From positions 1,798,001-1,862,000 of the forward strand of contig SNWL01000003.1 of the NCBI GenBank assembly GCA_004362315.1: a DNA stretch of 64,000 nt, read 5' to 3'. The notes under the pieces were generated by a model. It had not been told where the DNA came from. It saw only the letters and a program-made list of their open reading frames with translations, and did no database searches. Origin of the DNA: Mycobacterium sp. BK086. Its GTDB lineage: Bacteria; Actinomycetota; Actinomycetes; Mycobacteriales; Mycobacteriaceae. Both the position numbers and the translations under genes were made by a program. Shown one piece after another: positions 46,497-57,645 of the stretch (its first letter is position 1; each line of letters begins with the position of its first letter).

Positions 46497-48134
46497 TCAT
46501 CCGGGTATGACAGGGACGGTCAGCGCCGAGGCGCCCGGCCCCCAATGCACGACGGCACGGCCACGGCGGCTCGGCGCGTAGCGCGCGGGCAGGTGCCCGA
46601 ACACCGGATTGAACGGCTCGAGGTAGCGCCCGGCGATGATCAACCGCAGCTCGTCGCCCGCGCGGAACAGCGTCGATGAGGCGCTGAGCTCGATGTCGGC
46701 AGCCACGATCTCCCCCGGTCGCAGCGGGTGCAGAGCATCCAGCGAGTCCCGCTGCGCCAGCCGCAGCCTGCCATCGGCGATCCGGTCCCGGCCATACCCG
46801 TAGGAGCCCTCGAACGGCACGTAACGCCCGCCGCTCCACTTCTCCACGCCGACGAACAGATTCGCGTCGTCGGCGCCATCCAGGGAGATGCGCAGCCGCA
46901 AACTCATCGGGCCGGTGAGCTCGGTGTCGCGATCGAAGCGGTGCGCGAACGCAATGGCTTGGCGGCGCAGCCCGAAGGCCGCCGCACCCGCCGTGCACGG
47001 TTCGGCGCCCGCCAGGGAGCCGTCGTCGCCCAGGTGCAGCGCCGTCCACTGGGTGCGGGCCAGCGGCCATTCCTGCTCGTCGCGGACGGCAACGACGGTG
47101 TCGTGGCTTTCGCGCACCTCCAGGCGAATCCGGGGCGGTGCCGGTGCGTCCACCCCGCGCAGGTGGCGGTCGAAGAAGGCGGTCTGCGCACGCTGTGCGT
47201 CGTCACCGTAGAAGACGGCCCACTTGCCGCCGCGGTGGGTGTAGGCGCTGCACTCGGGGGAGCCCGCCCGCTCGATCAGCCGCCAGGAGCCCTGGCTGTG
47301 CAGGTTGTGGTCAGAGAAGCTGGCGCAGGCCAGGATTGGGACCTCGATGCGGCCCAGGTCGGGGGTGATCGACTGCCACCAGGCGTCGTGCAGCGGATGG
47401 TGCCGGCGCTGCGCGCCGAGGTCGACGGACAGTCGGGCGTTGCGGCGGGTGATCGCAGTCCAGATCACCGAGAAGCCGCGCTCGGGGACACCGCCCGGTG
47501 TCATGAAGTCGCGATAGGCGTCGGTGAACCCTTCCCAGGGGCAGATCGCGGCGAGGTGCGGCGGACGCAATGCGGCCGTCTTGTATTGGGAGATCGCCAG
47601 ATACGACACCCCGAGCATCCCCACCCGGCCGTTGGACCAGGACTGCGTCCCGGCCCACTCGATGAGGTCGTAGGCGTCGCGGGCCTCGTCGTCGGACAGC
47701 AGCGACCCGACACCGTCGGAGGTTCCCGCGCCGCGGGAGTCGGCGTTGACCACGACATAGCCGCGCGCCACCCACTCGACCGGATCGGGGGCCTCCCAGC
47801 CGGTCTCGCTCGAAATACGATAGGGCTCCGGTTGATTCATGATCCGGAACTGGAAGCTCAACCGCCAGCCCCGTCGAGTGCGCCGGGGCAACTTGTCCTT
47901 GCCGTAGGGATGCACCGACATGATTACCGGGAACGGGCCGTCGCCCGGCGGGCGATAGACGTTGACGCGCAACGTGACTCCGTCACGCATCGGCACCGCG
48001 ACGTCGTGATCCTTGATCAGGTCGGCAGGCGCTGGGACGACGGTGATCGGCGGCCGCAGGAAGGCCCGGATCCTCCTGCGGGCATAGGCGGTAGCGCCGG
48101 GGCGCCGCCACGGCCGATCGTGACGAGTGGCCAT
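46497..48134 (-). CDS. CocE/NonD family hydrolase
   Basis: A protein of 545 aa with an N-terminal alpha/beta-hydrolase (about 45-320, DVAVPMRDGVTLRVNVYRP), the nucleophile elbow MLGVSYLAISQYK, the acid in ASFSDHNLH and the His in YTHRGGKWAVF. The C-terminal X-Pro dipeptidyl peptidase-like beta domain (LTGPMSLRLRISLDGADDANLFVGVE) completes the cocaine esterase layout. It probably hydrolyses an ester or amide; the substrate is unknown. ATG 48134 directly follows the stop of the DUF4349 gene. Confidence 0.88.
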   Translation of the reverse strand: MATRHDRPWRRPGATAYARRRIRAFLRPPITVVPAPADLIKDHDVAVPMRDGVTLRVNVYRPPGDGPFPVIMSVHPYGKDKLPRRTRRGWRLSFQFRIMNQPEPYRISSETGWEAPDPVEWVARGYVVVNADSRGAGTSDGVGSLLSDDEARDAYDLIEWAGTQSWSNGRVGMLGVSYLAISQYKTAALRPPHLAAICPWEGFTDAYRDFMTPGGVPERGFSVIWTAITRRNARLSVDLGAQRRHHPLHDAWWQSITPDLGRIEVPILACASFSDHNLHSQGSWRLIERAGSPECSAYTHRGGKWAVFYGDDAQRAQTAFFDRHLRGVDAPAPPRIRLEVRESHDTVVAVRDEQEWPLARTQWTALHLGDDGSLAGAEPCTAGAAAFGLRRQAIAFAHRFDRDTELTGPMSLRLRISLDGADDANLFVGVEKWSGGRYVPFEGSYGYGRDRIADGRLRLAQRDSLDALHPLRPGEIVAADIELSASSTLFRAGDELRLIIAGRYLEPFNPVFGHLPARYAPSRRGRAVVHWGPGASALTVPVIPG

Positions 48135-49070
48135 CTAGCTGGGTACGACTTCGTCCTCGGCGGGAGGATCTGCCGGAGCCGGTGGAGCCGGCGGAGCCGG
48201 CGGGGTCGGCGCAGGCTTGCGGGCACTCACGACCCGGAACACGCCGTAGCCGATCACACCGAGGACGGCCAGCACCGCCAGCCAGGGAAGCAGCAGACCG
48301 AACAGGAGCACCAGGTTGCCGATCACGGAAACCAAGCCGTCCCAACCTCGTTCGATCTGGCCGACGAAGCCGCGATACTCGGTCGGCGCGGGGCCACCGA
48401 TGGTCTGCGCGACGAACGTGACGTTGACGGTGCTGTAGTCGATGCGGTCACCGAGGGCCTCGCGTTGTGCGCGGAGGCTGTCGAGTTCGGCCTGGCGTTC
48501 CGACAGCGCACCCTCGGCCTTGATCAGCGCATCGGGGTCTTTGGCGTCGCGCATGATGCCGAGCAGCCGGTCGACCGATGTCTGGAGTGCCTTGATCCGG
48601 GCGTCGAGGTCGACGCGCTGCGCGGTGACGTCGTCGGAGGTGATCTCGACGTGTTCGACGGTGCCCAGGCCCTTCAATTCGCGCAGAACGTCGTCGAGCT
48701 TGGCGGCGGGAACCCGCAACACCACCGTCGCGCGGGCCCGTCCCGTGCCCGATCCCGCGTCCTCCGAGCGGTTGTCGACACGGCCGTTCGCGTTCGCGAC
48801 GAGCACGGCGGCTTTGTCGGCGGCCTCCGCAGGCTGGGCCACCGAGATCGTCATCGCCGCGGTCTTGACCACATCGCGCGTGACCAAAGGTGGCGAGCCC
48901 GGCGCGTCCTGCGGCATGGGCGCTCCGGCGGCCTCTTTCGCACTCGAGTCCGAGCTGACCGGCGCGGTCGGCGGTCGAACGGAAGGACCACTACAACCGA
49001 CCAGCGCGGCCACACCGACAACCATCAGAACCGCCAGGCGAGCACACGATGTCCGCAGCACGTGGCCCAT
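48135..49070 (-). CDS. DUF4349 lipoprotein
   Basis: A protein of 311 aa. The lipoprotein signal ends at the lipobox LVGC (Cys26). A disordered segment (27-60) is followed by DUF4349: VVKTAAMTISV, a ferredoxin-like fold, a coiled coil (about 150-200, VDLDARIKALQTSVDRLLGIM), and a final membrane helix (VLLFGLLLPWLAVLAVLGVIGYGVF). A proline-rich repetitive tail (PAPPAPPAPAD) ends the protein. It is therefore anchored at both ends. Function unknown; its family is often near mycobacterial envelope genes. ATG 49070 starts it. Confidence 0.86.
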   Translation of the reverse strand: MGHVLRTSCARLAVLMVVGVAALVGCSGPSVRPPTAPVSSDSSAKEAAGAPMPQDAPGSPPLVTRDVVKTAAMTISVAQPAEAADKAAVLVANANGRVDNRSEDAGSGTGRARATVVLRVPAAKLDDVLRELKGLGTVEHVEITSDDVTAQRVDLDARIKALQTSVDRLLGIMRDAKDPDALIKAEGALSERQAELDSLRAQREALGDRIDYSTVNVTFVAQTIGGPAPTEYRGFVGQIERGWDGLVSVIGNLVLLFGLLLPWLAVLAVLGVIGYGVFRVVSARKPAPTPPAPPAPPAPADPPAEDEVVPS

Positions 49071-49075
49071 GGTAG

Positions 49076-49747
49076 TTATGCCGGTTCCGAGCGCATCGAT
49101 CCGAGAAAATAGGTTTCCCGCCCGGTCGGATATCCGCCGCCGTCGGTGGCGATGTGGACATGGTCGTAATGGTTCGCGGTCTCGTTGCCGTAGTCTGCGG
49201 TCCAGCTCGGCGCGCCGATGCCCGGATAGAAGCCCTGGCGCCAGATCACGTGCAGCACGCCCCACCGTTTCGCGTTGGCCAGGGCGAATCCGGCGATCTG
49301 ATTGCCGAGTTCGATGCCCTCCGGAGTGTGGTAGTTCGGGATCATCACGTCGATGGCCAGACCGTTCGGATGCCACGGCAACGGGTCTTGGCGGTAGCCG
49401 CCGATGGTCTTGATCTCCAGGAACATCACGCTGATGGCTCGGGCCACCCAGATCGTGTGGGTCTGCAAACCTTGCTCGGGCGCGAGGCCGCGCGGCAGGG
49501 CAAGCTGGAAGTCGGCGGCGGAGACAGGTGCACTCGCGGCCAGCAGTTCGGCTTCCGTGGGCTGGGCGACGCGGGGCGCGTCGGGTACCGCCGATGCCTG
49601 GGCTGCAGGTGAAACAGCAGGTGCGGCAACGCCGGAATGCTTCTCGGTGCTCTGGGCATAGAACATGCCCCCGGCGACGACGACCGACGCCACCACCGCG
49701 AGCCAGCGACCTCGGGCACCGGCGAACACTCCAGCCACGAGCAGCAC
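49076..49747 (-). CDS. Membrane-anchored protein with an M15-like domain
   Basis: A protein of ~223 aa with a membrane anchor (about 15-30), a Pro/Ala-rich stalk and a C-terminal domain. The latter contains HPNGLAIDVMIPN, resembling the His-Asp zinc motif of M15 peptidases, and NHYDHVHIATDGG with the second His pair. This suggests a cell-wall peptidase-like fold, but catalytic function is unproven. It starts at GTG 49747, or TTG 49777. The stop lies five bases before the DUF4349 start, so both genes are likely cotranscribed. Confidence 0.72.
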   Translation of the reverse strand: MLLVAGVFAGARGRWLAVVASVVVAGGMFYAQSTEKHSGVAAPAVSPAAQASAVPDAPRVAQPTEAELLAASAPVSAADFQLALPRGLAPEQGLQTHTIWVARAISVMFLEIKTIGGYRQDPLPWHPNGLAIDVMIPNYHTPEGIELGNQIAGFALANAKRWGVLHVIWRQGFYPGIGAPSWTADYGNETANHYDHVHIATDGGGYPTGRETYFLGSMRSEPA

Positions 49748-49792
49748 TTTACTGCTCTCACCGACCCGGTGTGGCAACCTTCGCGGGCTCGG

Positions 49793-50563
49793 TTACTGAC
49801 GCATGTGCGAAGCCCCGCCGATGTACCAGGTCTGTCCGTTGATCCATTCCGCCTCGTCGGACAGCAGGAACGCCGTCACCGCCGCGAGATCGGAGGGCTT
49901 ACCCAGCCGGGTCACCTTCGCCGCCATCAGGAACATCTGCTGCATCTGCTGGTCGTTCTGCCGTTCCTGGGTCTCCCCCATGACCAGACCGGGCATCAGC
50001 GCGTTGCTCCGAATTCCCTTCGCCCCGTAGTTGTTGGCGACGTGCCGGGTGATCTGGTTGATCCCGGCCTTCGCCGCGTTGTAGGCGACGTGCATGGGGT
50101 CGGTGCCCAGCGATCCCCCCGAGGAGGTGTTGACGATCGCACCGCCGCCCCGCTCCAGAAGATGGGGCAGCACCGCGCGGATCGTCCGGACGTAGCCGAG
50201 CAGGTTGACGTCCAGGGTGCGCTGCCAGACGTCGAACGGGGTGTCCAGGATCGTGGTGTCCCGGCCGAGGTTGGTCTCCGACAGGTCGGCGCCGACGTTG
50301 TCCAGGCCGTGGACTGCGCCGAACTCGGCGATGGTGGCGTCGACGAGGTTTCGGATCGAGTCGTCGTCGGCGAGGTCGAATTGCACCGCGATGGCGCTGC
50401 CGCCTGATTCGGTGATCTGCGCGACGGTGGTCTCGGCGCCGGCGATGTTGACGTCACCGACGGCCACGGACGCACCTTCTGCGGCAAGCCGTTTGGCGGT
50501 TCCGGCACCGATGCCGGTGGCTCCCCCGGCGACGATGAACGTCTTGCCTTCCAGTCCTCGCAT
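49793..50563 (-). CDS. SDR family oxidoreductase
   Basis: A protein of 256 aa. The cofactor motif AGGATGIGAGTAKRL, a VNTSSGGSLG strand with the catalytic Ser, and Tyr-x3-Lys in VAYNAAKAGI are present. The usual NNAG motif reads DNVGAD. The C-terminus ends SHMRQ. It should reduce or oxidise a hydroxyl/keto group with NAD(P). It is the last gene of the reverse five-gene cluster opposite a LysR regulator. The 17-base gap suggests cotranscription with the mycofactocin-type SDR. Confidence 0.87.
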   Translation of the reverse strand: MRGLEGKTFIVAGGATGIGAGTAKRLAAEGASVAVGDVNIAGAETTVAQITESGGSAIAVQFDLADDDSIRNLVDATIAEFGAVHGLDNVGADLSETNLGRDTTILDTPFDVWQRTLDVNLLGYVRTIRAVLPHLLERGGGAIVNTSSGGSLGTDPMHVAYNAAKAGINQITRHVANNYGAKGIRSNALMPGLVMGETQERQNDQQMQQMFLMAAKVTRLGKPSDLAAVTAFLLSDEAEWINGQTWYIGGASHMRQ

Positions 50564-50580
50564 CGTTGTCCCTCCTCCTG

Positions 50581-51402
50581 TCAGCAGAACGCGACGCCGA
50601 GATCGACCGAAACCGCCGTCGCTGTCACGAATTTCGATTCGTCGGAGGCCAGCCAGGCGACCGCGTCGGCGATGTCTTCCGGTTGCGCGATCCCCTCAGG
50701 CAGCAGCGGTTTGTGCATGCCCTGGAGATAGGGATAGCTTTCCGCGGCGCCCTGAAGCGCATCGCGCATGCGGCCGGTGCCCATCGGGCTCGCGACCGCG
50801 CCCGGGTGCAGGCTGTTGACCCGGATGTGGTGGCGGCCGAGTTCGGCGGCCAGTCCGCGAGCCATGCCGGTGATGGCGTGCTTGCTGGCAGTGTAGTGAA
50901 CCATGAAGGCCTGCATCTTTACTCCCGCAGCCGATCCGACGAGGATGATCGAGCCACCGCGGCCGCCGTCGACGATGTGGCGAGTGCCGGCCGTCACCGT
51001 GTTCCAGGTCCCGACGACGTTGGTGTCGATCGTGTCGCGGAACGCCTCGTCGGTGATCCGGTCCCACGGTGACGGACAACAGATTCCGGCGTTCGCGACG
51101 ATGATGTCGAGCCTGCCGAGGTGCGCGACTCCATCGTCCACCGCCGCACGCAGTGCCTCGGCGTCGCGAGTGTCGACCTTGGCCGCAGCCGCACGCTGCC
51201 CGTTGGCGTCGACCAACCGGGCGGTCTCGGCGAGATCTTCGGGGGTCGGGGAATCGTAGGGGACGCTGGCCGGTAGCGGTCCCGCCACATCCACGAGGAT
51301 CACGTCGGCTCCCTCGGCGCTGAGCCGTTGGGCATGCGCCCTGCCCTGGCCGCGCGCCGCCCCGGTGACCAGTGCGACCTTGCCGGCGAGCCGAGCGGTC
51401 AC
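50581..51402 (-). CDS. Mycofactocin-coupled-type SDR oxidoreductase
   Basis: A protein of 273 aa. The GKVALVTGAARGQGRAHAQRL glycine motif and the inserted loop VPYDSPTPEDLAETARLVDANGQR match the SDR subfamily that carries a non-exchangeable NAD and uses mycofactocin. IIVANAGI, VGSAAGVK and Tyr-x3-Lys in VHYTASKHAI supply the active site. Start GTG 51402 overlaps the upstream stop by four bases. The substrate is probably a secondary alcohol of a lipid or terpenoid, by family knowledge only. Confidence 0.82.
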   Translation of the reverse strand: MTARLAGKVALVTGAARGQGRAHAQRLSAEGADVILVDVAGPLPASVPYDSPTPEDLAETARLVDANGQRAAAAKVDTRDAEALRAAVDDGVAHLGRLDIIVANAGICCPSPWDRITDEAFRDTIDTNVVGTWNTVTAGTRHIVDGGRGGSIILVGSAAGVKMQAFMVHYTASKHAITGMARGLAAELGRHHIRVNSLHPGAVASPMGTGRMRDALQGAAESYPYLQGMHKPLLPEGIAQPEDIADAVAWLASDESKFVTATAVSVDLGVAFC

Positions 51403-52466
51403 TGCCCCAGGTCGATCTTCTCGATCGGGTTGGACCGTTCGAGCATGCCGTAGGTCTCCTCGCCGTCCCACCGGTAGCGAACGCCGGCCTGTTGCAGCGC
51501 AGGGAAATTCGGGTTCTCCTTCTTCATCTCCCGCACCGAGAAGGTGTTGTCGTTGTGGTGGATGTCGTGCGTGGAGAACACCGTCTCCCCTTCGATGTGC
51601 ACAGTGCCGTCGGCTGTCTCCAGTACCACCGACACGTCCTCGCCGAGGTCCTGCAGCGTGGTCAGCCACGGTGCCTGCACGGCGCGGGCCGGGATCAGGC
51701 CACCCTCGCCGGTGAAGAGATAGCCCTCGTTGAAGGTCGGCTGACCGTCAGGGCGCGGCGGATACGCGATGTAGCCGAACGCCTTGCCGCTGGGGAACAG
51801 TGCGGATTGCCATGCGTGACCCCAGAATTCGGCAAGCTTGCGAACGCCTTGGCGGCGAATTCGCAATCCGCTGCCGGTGAAGTCCTGCGTCTGCCCGTCG
51901 ATGGTCACCGACCCGCGGGCCCGGAACAGCTGCTCGTAGCGGGGCCCGCCCATCAGATCGCCTTCGACGGATTTCTTGATCTGTTCACCCGCGTCACGCT
52001 GCAGCGCGCCCTGAATCCACGGCGGAACCGCCATCGTCGCGTCGACGGAGAAGGCCACATCGACCAGTGGACCACCGGTCCGTCCCGCCACCAGATCGGC
52101 AGACGAGGTCTGAACAGCCTTGCCGTCGTACGTCATCGTCCAGTTGCCGAACGGCTCGACGCAGCGAAACGCCAGCCCGCCGGCGCCCAGCACGGTGGGC
52201 TTGCCGTCGGGCCCCTGCGGCGGGAGCGATGCTCCGCCGTCGCGCAGCCGGTACACCCGCCCGTCCGGAAAGGCGATGTTGATCTGCGTCTCGTGGTTGT
52301 CCCAGTTCGCGGCGACGGCCTCGATCCCGATGCGGGGCAACCCGATTCGGCCCTGATCGTCGACGGTCCAGAAACTGACCGAGTCCCGCATCTCCGGGTT
52401 GTCGGGGCGGTCGGCGAAGACGTATTCCCGAGACGGGTCGATCCCGCCGGTCAGATCGGTCGGCAT
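51399..52466 (-). CDS. DUF7064-like beta-rich protein
   Basis: A protein of 355 aa without a signal peptide. It is rich in beta strands (SFWTVDDQGRIGLPRIGIEAV, TMTYDGKAVQTS, FTGSGLRIRRQGVRKLAEFWGHAW), a layout that resembles lipocalin-like or AttH-type proteins and the DUF7064 family found in mycobacterial catabolic gene clusters. No catalytic residues can be named. It lies in the same operon as the two SDRs and the sulfotransferase and might bind or isomerise the same substrate. ATG 52466 has an AGGAG site. Confidence 0.68.
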   Translation of the reverse strand: MPTDLTGGIDPSREYVFADRPDNPEMRDSVSFWTVDDQGRIGLPRIGIEAVAANWDNHETQINIAFPDGRVYRLRDGGASLPPQGPDGKPTVLGAGGLAFRCVEPFGNWTMTYDGKAVQTSSADLVAGRTGGPLVDVAFSVDATMAVPPWIQGALQRDAGEQIKKSVEGDLMGGPRYEQLFRARGSVTIDGQTQDFTGSGLRIRRQGVRKLAEFWGHAWQSALFPSGKAFGYIAYPPRPDGQPTFNEGYLFTGEGGLIPARAVQAPWLTTLQDLGEDVSVVLETADGTVHIEGETVFSTHDIHHNDNTFSVREMKKENPNFPALQQAGVRYRWDGEETYGMLERSNPIEKIDLGQ

Positions 52467-52474
52467 GGCAACTC

Positions 52475-53602
52475 CTAGTGTTCTGTCCAGCGGTTGGCGT
52501 GATCGACGTACCGCGCGAAGCGAGGCCGAACCTGGTCGAAGTCGATGGCGAATGCTTTCAGGTCGGCATGTGAGCTGGGTTCGCGTTCGTTGGCGGCTTC
52601 CTCCCACCAGCTGCCCATCCGTTGCGCGAATTCGTCGGACACCGGCACGCCCAGCCAGGTATACAACCCGGTGACCTCACCGATGGGGTCGGCTTGCATC
52701 GCGCGAAAGTCGATGTCGTAGAAGCGGTCTTCGGCGCCGTCGGCCCGGAATTGCAGGGCCCGGTCCATGCCGAGTGACCAGTGTTCGACATTGAGCCTGC
52801 CGATATAGGGCCGGTCGATGTCATCGGTGAAGGTTCCGATGATGTCGGCATACAGGTCGGCCACCGACAGGATGACATCGGTCGGGTCGCGATGCGTCAT
52901 CACGTATTTGGCGTCGGGGAAGGCCGCATCGACGGCATCGAGCCACAGCACGTGCGACGGGCACTTGAGGCGCCACGGCCGGGTGGGCTCGCCCCATTGC
53001 AGCAGCTTCATGACCCGTCGCTGATAGGCCATCGTCGTTGACAGATCAGCCTTTTCGATCAGCCATGACGCGTAGGCCGGAACCTGGGCGAAGGATTGAA
53101 AAAGGTGCGACGTGAAATCCAGTGCCATCAGTTCGTGGCATTCCATCGGTCCATGCGTGTCGGCGGGCACGTGGTAGCGGGTGCCGATCATCTCACCCTT
53201 GTCCGCCGGCACACGGGGATCGACACCGACCACGGTCGACGGTGGCGGGCAGGGCTGCGACGACTCCCACCGCCGCAGATACCGGACGTCGGGGTCTTGT
53301 GCCAAAAGCATTGACAGAGCGGTAGATCCGGTGCGGGGCAAGCCCAGTCCGATCAGCGGAGCGACGATGGGCGTCTCGTCGATCTCGGGATGGCGCCGGT
53401 ACCAGTCCTCCACCTGCAGGCGCTGGGCGAGGTATCCGGTGATGCGGTGGTAGATGAAGGCCTCACCGCGGGCGTTCAGTCGGGCTTCGTCGTCCAGTGA
53501 GGCCAGCAGGATGCCCAGACCCTCTTCGAACGAGTCCGCACCGAAATCGACCAGTCCCGTTTGTTCTTCGGCCCTTGCCTTGAGCTCGGCGACGGAGGCC
53601 AT
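52475..53602 (-). CDS. Sulfotransferase family protein
   Basis: A protein of 375 aa. The PAPS-binding loop GLGLPRTGSTALSMLLAQDP is near residues 85-105, the KCPSHVLWLDAV segment and RDP in THRDPTDVILSV complete the nucleotide site. Such proteins are numerous in mycobacteria; many act on lipids or steroids, but a few do not transfer sulfate at all. ATG 53602 overlaps the SDR stop (ATGA). The gene lies within the reverse cluster opposite the LysR gene. Confidence 0.85.
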   Translation of the reverse strand: MASVAELKARAEEQTGLVDFGADSFEEGLGILLASLDDEARLNARGEAFIYHRITGYLAQRLQVEDWYRRHPEIDETPIVAPLIGLGLPRTGSTALSMLLAQDPDVRYLRRWESSQPCPPPSTVVGVDPRVPADKGEMIGTRYHVPADTHGPMECHELMALDFTSHLFQSFAQVPAYASWLIEKADLSTTMAYQRRVMKLLQWGEPTRPWRLKCPSHVLWLDAVDAAFPDAKYVMTHRDPTDVILSVADLYADIIGTFTDDIDRPYIGRLNVEHWSLGMDRALQFRADGAEDRFYDIDFRAMQADPIGEVTGLYTWLGVPVSDEFAQRMGSWWEEAANEREPSSHADLKAFAIDFDQVRPRFARYVDHANRWTEH

Positions 53603-54477
53603 CAGCCCATCCACTGCCCGCCGGCGACATCAATGGTCTGCCCGCACAGGTAGTCGGCCGCCTCGGAGGCCAGGAAAGCCACCATGTTCGCGGCTTCTTC
53701 GGGTAGCGATGCCCGGCCGAGTTGGACCTGAGTGGTGATCGCTTCGAGGATCGCCCCGCGGCCCGCCAGGTGCTGCTCGTTCTGCGGACGCAGGAGGTAC
53801 TCCATCATCTCGGGCTTGATCATGATGCCGGGAGCTACGCCGAGAACGTTGACACCGCGCAGCGCGACCTCATGGGCCAGGTTGCGGGTGAACCCGATGA
53901 CGCCGGCCTTGCACGAGTTGTAGACGACCAGGCCGCGCTGCTGGATGCGGCCGCCGACCGAGCCGATGTTGATGATCTTGCCGGAGCCTTGCGGCAGCAG
54001 GAATTCCAGCGCAGCGTGCGCGCCGTACATCATCATCGTCAGGCTGCCCAACACGGTGTGGTCGATATCGGCCTTGGTCTGCTTCTCGAACGGTCCGCCG
54101 ACCACCATCACCGGATTGTTGATCATGATGTCCAGGCCGCCGAGTTCGCCATGCGCAACGCGGACCGCCTCGTGGACCTGATCCCAGTCCGACATGTCGG
54201 CCTTCACCGGGAAGGCGCTCACTCCCCAGCGCTGCTCGATCTCCTTGGCACGGCGCTCGACCTTTTCGAAGGTGCGCCCGATCAGGGCGACGTCCGCACC
54301 CAGACCGGCGAGTCGATTGGCGATGGCCTGCCCCAGTCCGTCCCCGCCGGCACCGGTCACGAATGCCTTCTTGCCGGTCAGGTCCATCAGCTCGGTGACC
54401 CGTTTGTCGATGATGTGGCGCGGCAGACTGTCGAGATTCAAGGCCGCGATGGCCGAAGCGTCGTCCTGAACCGTCAT
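53602..54477 (-). CDS. SDR family oxidoreductase
   Basis: A protein of 291 aa. An N-terminal extension (1-~30) precedes the cofactor motif VTGAGGDGLGQAIANRL. NIGSVGGR has the catalytic Ser, and Tyr-x3-Lys lies in VVYNSCKAGVIGF. The NNAG motif reads NNPVM. ATG 54477 with a GAGAGGAGA site is used. It is the promoter-proximal gene of the reverse cluster, divergent from lysR, and so is probably the direct target of that regulator. Confidence 0.86.
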   Translation of the reverse strand: MTVQDDASAIAALNLDSLPRHIIDKRVTELMDLTGKKAFVTGAGGDGLGQAIANRLAGLGADVALIGRTFEKVERRAKEIEQRWGVSAFPVKADMSDWDQVHEAVRVAHGELGGLDIMINNPVMVVGGPFEKQTKADIDHTVLGSLTMMMYGAHAALEFLLPQGSGKIINIGSVGGRIQQRGLVVYNSCKAGVIGFTRNLAHEVALRGVNVLGVAPGIMIKPEMMEYLLRPQNEQHLAGRGAILEAITTQVQLGRASLPEEAANMVAFLASEAADYLCGQTIDVAGGQWMG

Positions 54478-54531
54478 TGGTTCTCCTCTCACGTGCCTAC
54501 GACTGCCGACGATAGGGGCCACTTCGATAGG

Positions 54532-54590
54532 AGAGGTAATACCGATTGCGGGGTTCAGTCATGCCGATTCTCGATGGCTGGTATACCTCT
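54532..54590. promoter_or_regulatory. Inverted motif pair between SDR gene and lysR
   Basis: AGAGGTAATACC (54532-54543) and, on the other strand, AGAGGTATACC (54580-54590) face each other in the 120-base divergent promoter. GGTATACC itself is a palindrome. They look like paired recognition sites, perhaps for the LysR protein. Confidence 0.45.
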
Positions 54591-54597
54591 GATCACG

Positions 54598-56553
<1,956 letters not shown>

Positions 56554-57588
56554 CTAGGGTTGGATAAGGACTTTCAGAGCTGCGCGATCGGCCATGGCGC
56601 GGTAGCCTTCAGGCGTCTCATCGAGGCCGATCGTGCGGTCGAAGACCCGGCCGGGTTCGATGGTGCCGTCGAGAATGTCGGGCATGAGTTCCTCGATATA
56701 GGCCCGTGCGGGCGCCGCGCCGCCGGTGAGGGTGATGTTGCGCATCATCATGTCGAATCCCATTGGCGCCTGGCGGTATTGAGCCACCCCGAGTCGGCTG
56801 ACGACCCCGCCGGCGCGGACTGAACCCAGGGCGGTAACCAGTGACTGCTCGGTCCCGACACATTCGATGACGGCGTGGGTGCCGTCGCCGCCGGTCAGCT
56901 CGCGAATCGTGTCCACGGCTTCGTCGCCGCGCTCGGCGACCACGTCGGTCGCGCCGAAATCGCGCCCCAGATCAGTGCGGTCAGTGTGACGGCCGTTGAG
57001 GATGATCCGTTCGGCGCCAAGGCGCTTGGCGGCCAGCACCGCACACAACCCAACCGCGCCGTCACCGATGATGGTGACCGACGCCCCGGGCCGCACGCGA
57101 GCGGTCACCGCGCCGTGGTGGCCGGTACAGAACACGTCGGACAACGTCAGCAACGACGGCATCAATGCCGAATCCGCAGCGACCGGAAGCTTCACCAGCG
57201 TGCCCTGCGCCTGCGGGACGCGGACCGCTTCGCCTTGTCCGGCGTCGACGCCCCGCGCACCCCAGCCACCGCCGTGGCGGCACGACGTCTGCAAGCCCTC
57301 TTGACAGAAGTCGCACGTGTTGTCGGCCCACACGAAGGGGGCGACCACCAGATCGCCGCGCTGCAACCCGGCGACATCGGCGCCGACGTCCTCGACGATG
57401 CCGATGAACTCGTGGCCCATCCGGCGTCCGCCGTCCTTGTGCGGCATGGATTGATAGGGCCACAGGTCGCTGCCGCAGATGCAGGCTCGGGTGACCCGCA
57501 CGATGGCGTCGGTGGGGTTCTCAAGGGTGGGGTCGGGCACGTTCTCCACCCGGACGTCGCCAGCCTCGTACATGACGGTTGCGCGCAT
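56554..57588 (-). CDS. Zinc-dependent alcohol dehydrogenase family protein
   Basis: A protein of 344 aa of the medium-chain dehydrogenase family. The catalytic-zinc motif CICGSDLW and GHEFIGIVEDVG, the CDFCQEGLQTSC structural zinc cysteines and the Rossmann TIIGDGAVGLCAVLAAKRLG are visible. It probably oxidises an alcohol with NAD. Its promoter faces an XRE regulator and contains an inverted repeat, so that regulator may control it. ATG 57588 is used. Confidence 0.92.
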   Translation of the reverse strand: MRATVMYEAGDVRVENVPDPTLENPTDAIVRVTRACICGSDLWPYQSMPHKDGGRRMGHEFIGIVEDVGADVAGLQRGDLVVAPFVWADNTCDFCQEGLQTSCRHGGGWGARGVDAGQGEAVRVPQAQGTLVKLPVAADSALMPSLLTLSDVFCTGHHGAVTARVRPGASVTIIGDGAVGLCAVLAAKRLGAERIILNGRHTDRTDLGRDFGATDVVAERGDEAVDTIRELTGGDGTHAVIECVGTEQSLVTALGSVRAGGVVSRLGVAQYRQAPMGFDMMMRNITLTGGAAPARAYIEELMPDILDGTIEPGRVFDRTIGLDETPEGYRAMADRAALKVLIQP

Positions 57589-57613
57589 GCCCTCGACATT
57601 AGGTCGCTCGCCT

Positions 57614-57645
57614 GTACCCCGAACAGGGACGGTGATTCGGGGTAC
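57614..57645. promoter_or_regulatory. Perfect 10-bp inverted repeat between ADH and XRE genes
   Basis: GTACCCCGAA (57614-57623) and TTCGGGGTAC (57636-57645) are perfect reverse complements with a 12-base spacer. A third GTACCCC half lies at 57651-57657. The site sits in the divergent promoter and is the likely operator of the XRE regulator. Confidence 0.6.

Noticed and set aside
46728..49112. A 794-codon open frame on the + strand opposite the CocE/NonD hydrolase and DUF4349 genes
   Set aside because: It is antisense to two genes with clear family motifs and start sites. Long antisense frames are common in GC-rich DNA, and its translation shows no known domain.
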